DNA from: Cladophialophora immunda
Taxonomy: Eukaryota > Ascomycota > Eurotiomycetes > Chaetothyriales > Herpotrichiellaceae
DNA length: 64,000 nucleotides
Direction: 5' to 3'
Assembly (NCBI RefSeq): GCF_000835495.1
Contig: NW_015622550.1
Span: 66,298-130,297, forward strand
The notes beneath the pieces are model-generated. The model was not told where the DNA came from, did no database searches, and was given only the letters and a program-made list of their open reading frames with translations. The position numbers were made by a program, and so were the translations under genes. Shown here piece after piece: positions 36,096 to 46,900 of the stretch; position 1 is the first letter of the stretch, and each line of letters begins with the position of its first letter.

Positions 36096-37070
36096 GCGGA
36101 GAATCTTGACCAAAGTAGAGGCCGCGGCCGCTTCCTGGTCGGCAATTGGATCCAATGTACTCGCCCATTCGGGAGGAGGAAAACGTAATGGCCAAATGTA
36201 ACAACCAATCGTCCAATCTTGTTCCAGAAGTCGCCAAGTTGCAACGCATCGGACGAGACGGGGCCACTTAACATCGTCCCCCTCATACAGTAATTCTCAA
36301 TTCGAGGATAGGGGACAGCGTTGCTCAGTTCTCATACAAGCTGTGGATGTGGACCAGCTGGCCTTGACCACATCTCCCCAAACCGCTAACTTTAAGAATA
36401 GGCAAAATCCAGTAATGTGGCGGACGCCTGTCTACCTCTGAGAGATCTCTGCACCACGCGTGTGTATCTTGCTGGATCACGGGCCTTTTCTTCTGGTTAT
36501 TTACCATACAGTTGCGGTTCACGGAGCCATGTCTCTTTTGTCAGGTTTTCAATCAATAGGATATTATTTCCATCGGTGAGAAAGAAGATGTTCGGCCGTC
36601 ACTCGAGCTAGTCCTCGCCAAATGAGAACTCCATAATCCGCCAACAAGGTATCTCCTTTTTCTTCTTCGGCTGCACTGACGGGAATGTGGGACCCGCCAA
36701 ATTTTGTCGGTGTAACTCAATGGAGGAACATGATAGATTTTACTAGGTCCTGGGGACCGTCTAACTATATACTGCAGGGTAAATTACAGAAGGCTACCAG
36801 CCCGTCTCGGAGGCCTTCGGCCGAAGGCCTTAAACGGCTAGTTGATAACCAATATGATCATCTTTAAATTGCCTTGGTAACCCTCAGTCACATCGGCACC
36901 GGACTGAGATCACCTGGCGTCCGTGCTTCAGATTCCAGAGCCAAAAAGGCTTGAATATTCTCACTAGTCCTAACCATGTGGATGTTTAGGTCCGTTTTAT
37001 AGTATGCTCCATATGACATATCACTAGAGGATGTTGCTCTAATATCTGATGCCCTAGGCTTGGACTATAC
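36096..37070. other. Right edge of gene island I, containing repeat-M copy 2
   Basis: No gene recognised. Carries the MITE-like repeat at 36711-36832. Confidence 0.5.
36711..36832 (+). repeat. MITE-like repeat M with central palindrome, copy 2
   Basis: Inverted relative to the copy at 19145-19266, sharing its TCAATGGAGGAACATG start and the 20-bp perfect palindrome AGGCCTTCGGCCGAAGGCCT (36811-36830). Differences between the copies are mostly single-base changes. Confidence 0.7.
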
Positions 37071-37530
37071 AGTCGAAGCGGGAGCAGACAGGCTCCTTCG
37101 AGGCATAAACGAGACACGGAGTCGGGTCAGCTTTGGACGGCCTTTACGGGGAATCGGACCAGTGCGCCCGCCAGACTAGGTATATTTGTACTAGAAGCCA
37201 GAGCAGATCGAGATGCGGTTCTTACTGTCCCCTGCGATAAACTCGCGGGCTTTCAACTGGCTTTCTCCCCAGTATGATGACAAACCCTTATCTCGGATTC
37301 TTAATCTTACTCCCCCGCGATAAGAACCGCCTACAGTAGCTGACTATCACGGCGCAACCTAGAACAGGAAATATCACTGTTAAGGGTGCAATTATGATAT
37401 GAATTCTGAGACGAAGGAGTCTAACTAACAGTGGCGCGGTGAACGTGACAGAAGAATGTTTACGCGCTCAGCCTTGTGCGGGGTGGCCAGCCTCGCATGG
37501 GTATCCCACATGCGGTTAGCCAGGCCGTGA
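37071..37530 (-). repeat. Joined repeat X-Y, right copy
   Basis: 37071-37342 is the reverse complement of repeat X (1774-2050), and 37345-37530 is the reverse complement of repeat Y (14050-14269). Here the two parts are contiguous, which shows the original order (Y then X on the minus strand). No open frame or terminal repeats identified. Confidence 0.8.
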
Positions 37531-39533
37531 CAGTGACTTCAACTCGGATCTACCTTTAATCTCGATACTAGTCACTAGGAACGTACGAAGACCCTAGATA
37601 CTCATAAAGAAACACCGAACATATACATACGGTATACAACCCGATAAAGGCGCCGTAAAATAAGGAAAGGATCTTCTCAGTCCGACTATATTAAGACCCT
37701 AACTACCTAAGGTAATAGGGAGAGCCCGATACGGTATACTCGTACTAGGGGGGAAACCCGGAGACATAGCTAATATACATAACTAGGGAGGATCTACTAG
37801 AACCCTTATTAGATATAATAGAAAAAGGAGATTAGTTAGATAGGGGAAAGGTAACCTTTATCCTAATAACGGAGTATTATCTAGTAATAAGAACCCAACA
37901 TTAATATCTCGGACGATATAAAGACCTAGGCTATAATAATATACGACTAGCGTATAATTACCCTATCTACAATCTAGTAAAAGAACCTAAAGTATAGGAA
38001 TAAAGTATAAGACTTACTATCTATAAAAATAAGGACTACTCTATACTAAGCGACCCCTATAGCTGCTAGGGAGGATCTCTATTAATTTAGAGAGAAACCG
38101 ATAACGCTATTATTATAGAATATAATATAGCTAAATTAGTAGATAGAGAGATAGAAGAAACGGATTAAGAAGATAACGGCCTATATACTGTAATGGGAAA
38201 GGTTTGGAGAGGACCTGAGATGCAAGGCGAGCGGGCAAGGTGATTAGTCAACTTTTAGCTATACATTATATAGGTAAACGTTACCACTCTCTAATTAGTG
38301 AGTTCGAGGGTACCACTTTAGCTTAGTAGTCTTTTCTTTTGTTATTCGCCTAGGTAGATTAAGAGATAATAATATAATTAATTAACTACTTGACAAGATG
38401 TGAACGTACCTATTACCTACCGCCGTACGAGTTGGCGCCTATGGCTAGAAGCCTCGGCCCAGTCTAATACTATAAAGGAAAGACTTCTTATAGAAACTAA
38501 TAATCTAGTTAAAAGAATATAAACCCTAAGGCTAGACATAACCTAGGAAGAATAAGACGCTTTCACTAATAAAGCGCGAGAACTTATTAATATAGTCCTA
38601 GAAGAATAATATATCTAAGAGGAATAAGTAAAGAATAGGTAAATTATAGAGAAAGCTAATAATTAAGTTAAAACTATATATAAAATCTATAAATAACGAG
38701 ACATATTAATACCCTAACTTATAGAGATAATTAAGGGAATAAATATTAAGAGAGTATTCTCTTATAACTAAACTAACCATTACCTAATATAAACTATACT
38801 CTATATCTATAAATAGTATCTTAACTTTCTAATACTAGAAAGATTAGGAATACTAAGACTTAAGGTATAAGAAGTCTATAAGAAATCTATTAATCGATAT
38901 AGAGTATAGGAGTATATAGTATCTAATCCTAAAGAAGATAAGATAGATTACCTATACTAACTAAAAAACTAGGTTAAGAGTAAGCTATAGAGTACCTTAT
39001 TCACTAAACGAACACTCTAAGGAGACGTTAACGCTAGAGAGTTAATAATACTAATATATACTAAGTAAGGATCTAGAAAAGTAGGAAGCTATATAAGATA
39101 AATATAGTAGAGATAACTTATTTATAAGCTATTACTCTTAGTAGAATATTAGAAGATTAGGAGATTAGTATCCTTCTAGACTTAGATTATACTAGAAACT
39201 TTATTAGCGTAAAGATAGCTAAAAAGTTATCCTAATAGTAGAATTTAAAGACTAATCTCTATATACTATTAGAGTTTAGTAAGGAGATTATATCTAAAGT
39301 CTTATATAAATTAAGAGAAGTTTAACTAACTATTAATAAATACTATAAAGAAATAAGTCTTAATATTATAAAAATAAAATATAATATAGTATTTAATATA
39401 CCTTAGCTAAGAAGATATAACTCTATTATTAACTAAGTAAAAACTTAGGTACGATTTAATAACTATAACTATATAGAAAGACTTTCACTAAGGGAAGTAA
39501 TTATAGTAGCGAAACTATATAAAAATATATATA
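37531..39533. mobile_element. RIP-degraded retroelement sequence, probably 5' part of gypsy element C
   Basis: TA-rich, stop-rich sequence. Close to its right end (39.45-39.53 kb) the plus strand still reads like the segment just before the integrase DRD motif, which resumes at 41980 after the nested pogo element. The rest could not be assigned to domains. A GC-richer patch at about 38210-38260 is unexplained. Confidence 0.5.
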
Positions 39534-39539
39534 ACGTAG

Positions 39540-39830
39540 GTGCATAGTGAGTTAGCTAGCATAGCGAGTTAGCTAGCATAGCGAGTTAGCTAGCATAGCG
39601 AGTTAGCTAGCATAGCGAGTTAGCTAGCATAGCGAGTNNNNNNNNNNNNNNNNNNNNNNNNNNNNNNNNNNNNNNNNNNNNNNNNNNNNNNNNNNNNNNN
39701 NNNNNNNNNNNNNNNNNNNNNNNNNNNNNNNNNNNNNGAGTTAGCTAGCATAGCGAGTTAGCTAGCATAGCGAGTTAGCTAGCATAGCGAGTTAGCTAGC
39801 ATAGCGAGTTAGCTAGCATAGCGAGTCAGC
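39540..39830. repeat. 17-bp minisatellite derived from the transposon TIR
   Basis: Repeated unit AGCATAGCGAGTTAGCT on both sides of the assembly gap, at least five copies visible on each side. The unit equals the 17-bp subunit present twice in each normal TIR of this transposon, so the array grew by slippage or unequal exchange within the TIR. The true copy number is hidden by the gap. Confidence 0.88.
39638..39737. other. Assembly gap (100 N)
   Basis: Exactly 100 N bases inside the minisatellite, a conventional placeholder for a gap of unknown size. Confidence 0.99.
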
Positions 39831-39935
39831 TACCTAACCACCATCATACGACAATCTAATTTAATTACACTACTAACCTAAGATAAATTTACTTAATCTA
39901 CTTAGAACTAGATATATTAGACATTTCTTTATCCT

Positions 39936-40256
39936 TGTTCGGAGGACATAGAGTAGATTGGCTCATAGGATCGTACCCTTTTAGGTAATGTACGTGACTG
40001 TTAGGAAGCTTAGTTAAGTTAACTATCTGAGAGGAGAGAACGCTCTTATATAGACAAAGGAAACACTACTAGATAGCGCTAGAAACACCTAGTAGGTGGA
40101 TTTCTAAGCACTATTAGTAATAAATCACACCACTAGTAACGCCACCCTTAACGCCACCTATATCACGTGATCTAGTATAGACTAGTAGCGTTAACTAGTC
40201 ACGTGATAAGACGCTAGGCCTAATTAGGCCATACGCCTAAATGGCGATATTCCACA
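39936..40256 (-). mobile_element. Solo LTR, family alpha, nested in the pogo element, with 5-bp duplication
   Basis: 321-bp TGTTCGGAGG...ATTCCACA, flanked by ATCCT at 39931-39935 and 40257-40261. The uninterrupted target (TTTATCCTCTTAA in reverse complement) is visible in pogo copy 1 at about 9540, which proves the insertion point and the duplication. Confidence 0.93.
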
Positions 40257-41979
40257 ATCCTCTTAATACGTACGTACATTATACTTAGACTTTCTATAGG
40301 TACTATATTATTATTAAGTTAGCTTATCCCCTCTTATACGACTATTACTTATATACTTTTCTTACTCTACCTACTTATCTATATCCCTCTAGTTAATTAT
40401 ATCCTACGTATCTCGTATAGTAAGTAATCCTCCTTATTAGATCTATACTCTTTTCTCTCTACAATACTTACTTAGCGTATAATTTATCTCTTTAAGCTCT
40501 TAGATATAATCCTTTATTAATATAATTTAATATATTATAGTAGTTATATCTTTCACTATCTAGTCTATCGCCTTATAAATCGCTATTAGAGAGCTATCTT
40601 AATATTAAGTAACTTTCCCCTTAATAAAATTAGACTATAAAATTATCTTATACGTAGTCTATAGCGTCTTAGAGACCTAAGGAGTAGTTATTAGTAAGGG
40701 GAGTATTAGTAGTATTAGCGTCTAAAGCTTTATATCTAGCTTTAAAAGGACTATATTTAGATTAAAAGAGATAAGCTCTACTTCTTAGAAATCTCCTCGT
40801 ACGTTTTCCTCGCTAAAAGATACGAAAAAAGCGTTCTTAAATACTATAAAGAACTTAACCTTAGTAATATAGGTTACGTATATCTAGACTAGGTTCTTAA
40901 TTTCTTTACTATATAATCGCTTTAAGGGACTAAAATATCTAACGTTAAGTAGTTAAAGTAGATATAATAAATATATAGGCATATAGAGTATAATAATATT
41001 ATTCTCCTTATAAAAGCTCTTAAAATCTACTAAGTAATAACTTTTATAGTCGTCTAGGATTAATAGACGAAATATACCCTTTATACGACTATAACTATAT
41101 TTATTAAAGTATTTGACCTAATTAAGACTAATCTCGTTCATTATCTATCTATTATCGCTAAGTATAATAACCTAGTTAGATAGAAGGAGACTATCTTAGT
41201 ACTATAATATAAGGTAATACTTACTAGCGACTATAATAAAAGGTAATATAGTCTAGTCGTATAAATTAACACCCTAGATCACTATAGTCTATTCCTAATT
41301 ACTAGGCTATATTATCTTAACCTTTCTATACCCTTTAGAACTCATTATAACTATTATAGACGAGATTAGACCTATTATAAACCTAGTCTCGTTAAAGTTC
41401 TAAGTGTTATCTTTATAGATCCTATACTTAGCTATTACGTTCCGTACGAGGTTAAACTAGGCTTAAATAGTTACTAGATCTTTATATTAGGCTCTCTAGT
41501 AGTCGTATCTATATATAAATCACGTTTATAGCTCTTAATGTTATTTAATAAAGTTCAATGCCTAACGTAGTCTAACGTATGACGCGCTACGCGTTATATG
41601 TAGTTTATTAGCTATATCTCCCACACTACTAAGTTAGGGAGGAAATCCTCGCAAATATAGGTTAAGGACCTCTTATACGAGGACTGATTCTTTAAGGTTA
41701 GTTAAATTTTAAGAATTCGCTAGTTAGTTACGTTAGAAAGGTTAACCCTTTCTTCGATTATAGAGGGTTACTTTAGGGATATTATAGACTTTAGTAATAG
41801 ATCGTACGCTCTATTTTAGATCGCGTTTAAGAGCTTAAAGAGTAAGGAGTATTCTAGCTTCTTTCTGAGTAGATTTCATTTATTTTAGTGGAGTACTTAA
41901 AGGAATAAGTTGAAGGTAATATATGGTGCGGAAAGTGCGTGACTCGCTATGCTACGCGACTCGCTATGCACCCACGTTA

Positions 41980-42841
41980 TACTAAAAGAAATTATTATAG
42001 ATAGAGATAAGCTCTTTATATCTAAGTTCTAGAGAGAACTAATAAGACTATTAATAATAAAGTATAAACTATCTATAAATAAATAATTAAACGGAAAGAA
42101 TAAACTAAATCTTAGAATAATATCTATAGATATACGTAGACTATAGATAGACTAATTAAGTTATAATATTATCTATTATATAGTTTTACTTTAATAATTA
42201 TAAATTAGTAATAGAATTAAGTCTATTCTATACTAACTATAGATTTTACTCTAAGCTAGAAGAAATAATTAAGAAAAGTACTAACTTAAGAGCCTTAGAA
42301 AAAGTAATAATAATTAGAGAAATATACTAGAGATTATAGATAGATCTTAGATTCCTTATAGAAAGAATAATAAAATACGTAAATAAGAAAAGAGTTAAGA
42401 GACTGCCTCTAAAGGAGGGAGACTTCGTTTACTTTTTATAAAAAAATATTAAAATAAAGTAACTAAGTACGAAATTAGATTACGTTAAGCTAGGATCGTT
42501 TTAAGTAAAAGAGAAGTTAGGAAAAGTTAATTATTAGTTAGAACTTCTAAAGAATATAAGAAATTATAATATATTCTATATTACTCTACTTAAACTAGTA
42601 CTAAAGAACGCTAAACTAGTTTAATTACTACTACTAGATAAGGAAGTTATACTAGAGGAATACTATATAAAGGAAGTACTTTAGAGACGCGTTAAGCGTA
42701 GTACTCTCTAGTACCTAATTAAATAGTTAGGGTACGATAAGTTAGAAAATAGCTAGGAACTAGAATCTTACCTATCGAAGGAGGTTCTAAGGGAAACTTA
42801 AAACTAATACCTGAAGTAGTTCTAGGATTTAATAAGGTAGC
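41980..42841 (+). mobile_element. Ty3/gypsy element C: integrase and chromodomain remnant
   Basis: After the nested pogo copy, the plus strand continues with the integrase core (IDRDKLF, the second catalytic Asp). It then runs through the integrase C-terminal domain (DYVKLGSF, GKVNYQLELL) and a chromodomain-like tail (EEYYIKEVL, then YLIK and GYDKLEN). It is broken by many TAG/TAA codons of RIP type. It ends at the LTR that begins at 42842. Confidence 0.78.
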
Positions 42842-43984
42842 TATCAGAGCTACTTCCTATATAACCTAAATAAGTTAGGCTCCTTAGTTATAGATCCTTT
42901 ATTATATAAGTTAGGTCTAGTAGACGTAAGGTATAAATAGTTAGATAACTAAAGAATAGTATAGTTAAGTAGATATTATAAGTTAGCTACGAGAGAGTAT
43001 AACTATAAAAGGGGAATAAGCGTAGCTATATACTTATAAGGTCCGTCCTAAATAGGTAACTAAAGATAGTATATTAGTATATTAATATATTAATATACTA
43101 ATATATTAATACATTATATTTCCTTTTCTAAAAGTCACGTACTATACGTAACCTTAGCCTTATCTTCTTTACGTATACCTCCTCACTAGGCTACCTCCCT
43201 TAGTAGACCTTCTCTTGGGTATCCCGCCCTTAGGTCGTATGTAAGGCCGTTTCTAATACGCTACTTATGTAGATACTTAGTATAGGATAATAATTACTCT
43301 TAATTATAATAATAAACTATCTTATAGTTAGCGTACTTAGTATAGACTACTATTATAATATTATTAGGATTAGAAGAGATAGAGTTAGTGAGTTCGTTAT
43401 GACGTTCGTTTTGTATTTTTATAAGCTTTATAGAACGGTAAGGTTTAGCTATGTAGAAGGGCTATATAGTTAACTATAGGAACTAAGAAGAAAGAAAGGA
43501 TAAGAGGGTTAATAGAGTAGGCGCGACCTACCTTATATACGTTAAGGATAATAGATAGGTTAAGAGGGGGATAGTATTAGAAACGGCCTTATATGTAACC
43601 TGGGGTGAGATACCTAAGAGAAGGTCTACTAAGACAGGTAGCTTAGCGAGGAAATATATATATAAGAAATAAGACTAAAGTTACGTAAGGTACGTAACTT
43701 CCGAGAAAGGAAATATACAATATATTAGTATATTAGACTAGATTATGTTAATATACTAATATACTATCTTTAGTTATCTATTTAGGATAGACCTTATAAG
43801 TATATAGCTACGCTTATTCCCCTTTTATAGTTATACTCTCTTATAGCTAACTTATAATATCTACTTAATTATACTATTCTTTAGTTACTTAACTACTTAT
43901 ACCTTATGTCTACTAGACCTAGCTTATGTAATAAAGGATCTATGACTGAGGAACCTAACTCACTTAGGTTACATAGGAAGTAGC
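42842..43984. repeat. Inverted pair of LTR-gamma copies around a 316-bp spacer
   Basis: 42842-43258 (TATCAGAGCTACTTCC...GTTTCTAATA) and 43575-43984 (TATTAGAAACGG...GGAAGTAGC, finishing about 10 bp beyond the gypsy insertion at 49829) are reverse complements of about 410 bp. The left copy directly follows the chromodomain of gypsy C and is therefore its 3' LTR. Both ends can be read as TGTCAGA...TCTGACA after RIP-type changes. Palindromes of this length should be unstable, so a head-to-head double insertion or an inversion event is likely. Confidence 0.78.
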
Positions 43985-46900
43985 TATAATAGGTTAAACC
44001 CGGGAGAAGGCTCAGTTCTGGCGAACTAGCGCTAAGACCAACGCTAGGAAATACTACCTCCTAATTAGTTAAGATATATATAATATAAGGGATATAAAAT
44101 CCTAATAGCTAAGATACTATACGTAAGGGAAGATAAGGAGTTAGAATAAGTACGTAAGGGAAGGTAAGGAGCTAGAATAAGTACGTAAGGAAAGGAGTAA
44201 GGAGGTGAGGATAATAGTTACCTCCTTACGGTACGTTAGAGGATATAAGGAGAAAGGAAGAATAGCTATTCCTTCCTTCTCTCTCCTTAGATTTATCCTC
44301 CTTATTATTAGGTTAGCTAACTAATTATAGAACTCTTTCTAAACTCTTATATTAGGATAAATCTCCTATTTCTCGTACCTCCTCCGTATATATTAATAAT
44401 AGAAATAGATTTATTATCTATATTAGGTCTAACTCCACCCCTAGAGTAAGTAGCGTAGTTATATTAGATAGTTTAGATATAGAACTAGTGAATAGAAGGT
44501 CTAGAGTAGCTACTCTAGAACTAGTAGAATAGTAGGAGTACCTCTACTCCTAAGTTAATATTATAGGAGAATAATAACGTATAGGAACTAATAGCTATAT
44601 ATAAATTATTAGATTAAAAATATTAAAAACTCCCTAAACTCCCTAAGTTTAGTAGAAAGTAGATAGAATTTCGACTATACCTTACGTAGATAAAGGCGAA
44701 GCTTAATATCGATAAGGATAAGGATACTAAGATCGTATAATTTTAGTATATATATAGTAGACTATAAGGAGAAGCTCTTACATAAGTTAATACCTAAGTA
44801 GATATAGTTACTTTAATAGACTAGATAATAGTTTAAGGTCTTTTTACGTAACTATAGGTAGTATATAAAGACTACGAAGTCACTAAGCGAGTATCTTAGA
44901 AACTTAGCTTTATATAGTAAGGGATAAAGACATTTAGTACGTTCCTCACTAAATTCGACTATATAATACTAGACGCTAGTAGTCTTAGTTAGGATAACTA
45001 GGTTAAGAAGACCTTCTTAGCTAACTATCTATTATATAAGCTATAGAATATGGTTATAGTAACCTCTATCCCTAGATTATATAAGGAGTACTATACGTTA
45101 CTTTATACTATTAGTATTAACCTAGAGAACCTCTAATATAAGAAGGGATAGGATAAGCCCCTTATAATAAAGGACTCGTTAATACTAATTAAGGTTACTC
45201 TAGTAGAAGATATAATGAAGTGGGAGCCGTTAGACACTACTACCGTAGCTATCGTACATATATAGCGCGCCTAATAGGTATCTAAGGAAATATTAGATAA
45301 GCGAAAGGAAGTAGGACGCTATCTTTAATACGGATTAGGAGAATACTTCGTACGCTAATACTCCCTACTCCTAGTAATGCGTCCTTAAGTAGGATATATA
45401 GTAGCTATAGCTATAACTATAGAAGAAGAGAGTAATGAGGATCTGAAAAATAAGTAACTTCTGATAAAAGTTACTATTAGGAGTGTATAAAGATTTAGGA
45501 AGCCTAGTAAGGATTTTAAGGTTTAATAGATAAGTTACCCTTCTTAGTACTTATAATAGTAAATAAGGAATATTCTATATCTATACTTATGAATTCTAAG
45601 TATTTATTATATAATCTTATTAACGCTTATTTTACTTCTTAATAAAATCTTTAGCGTATATAGATTCCCTCTTAATCTATTATAGGATTTAATAAATTAA
45701 TAAACTTATTAATCTTAAAAGTGACTAAATTAGAGATTAATATTAATAGATATAAGGAAACTACCTTCCTATATATTGTCCTAAGCTTAACCTTATACGA
45801 TATTATATTAGGACTTCCTTAGATAAAACGGAACGATATACGACTTTATCTAAAGGAGTTCTATCTATATCTAGGACTATAGAGAATACGCGTATAAAAT
45901 AAATTAAAGGCGACCCCTCTAAAAGTTAACTATAGCCTTATAAGCGTAGTAGCTTTCTCTCTACTTACGCGATAATAATATAAGTAGAAGGGTATATAAG
46001 TATTTACTACTAGTCTAGCTAATATTAATAAAGCCCTAATAGTTAAAAAGATAATAGACTCCTATATAAAGTTATTAGAATACCTATACCCCTTTCTTAA
46101 CGTATTTAATAGGATAATAGCGGATAAACTATCGCTACTCTAAGGGAAAGGGATAGACTATATAATAGACCTTATATAGGACGATAGGAGAATCCCTAAG
46201 GTATCTTAGGGCTTACTATATAATATATTAAGAGAAGAACTACTTATTCTACGGAAGATACTTATAGAGCTACTTAATAAGGGGTTTATCTAAGTAAGTA
46301 ACTTACTAGTGATAGCGCTAGTCCTCTTCGTATAGAAGTTAGAGAGAGGACTACGATTCTATATAGACTACTATAGATTAAATAAGATTATAAGGAAGGA
46401 TCGGTACTCTCTACCGTTAATCTACGAAATACTATAGAATATTAGATAAGCTAAATAGTATATAAAGCTTAATATTATTATAGTATTCTACTAGATTTAT
46501 ATTATAGAAGGAGATAAATAGAAGATAGTGTTCTATATAAGATACGGACTATATAAATAGCTTATTACCCCTTTTAGATTAGTAAACGCGCCTAGTATAT
46601 TCTAGAAGTATATTAATTAGACCTTACGTAACTACCTTAACGTCTTCTACTTAGCCTATATTAATAATATCCTAATCTATTTATATAGATTATTAGAAGA
46701 GTACTAAAATCATATTTAGAAGGTCCTTAAACGCCTACGTAAGATAGGATTATAGATTAATATCGATAAGTATAAATTTATTGTTAAGTTAACGAAATAC
46801 CTAGAGTTTATTATTAAAGTAGAGAAAGGTATATAAATAGATCTAAAGAAGATAAAGGCGATCCTCGATTAGGAAGTCTCTAAATTAATAAAGGGAGTAT

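Larger units (their letters stand above)
39534..41977 (-). mobile_element. pogo/Fot1-type DNA transposon copy 2, with nested LTR and gap
   Basis: Bounded by ACGTAGGTGCATAG at the left and CTATGCACCCACGT at the right, with TA duplications at 39532-39533 and 41978-41979. Its body is the reverse complement of the copy at 7826-9686. It differs in carrying a solo LTR of family alpha (39936-40256), a 17-bp minisatellite grown from its left TIR, and a 100-N gap. The transposase frame (minus strand) is full of stops. It is inserted in the integrase of gypsy element C. Confidence 0.88.

Noticed and set aside
39540..39830. Regular repeats as a possible CRISPR array
   Set aside because: Units are contiguous 17-mers without spacers, derived from a transposon TIR in a fungal genome.
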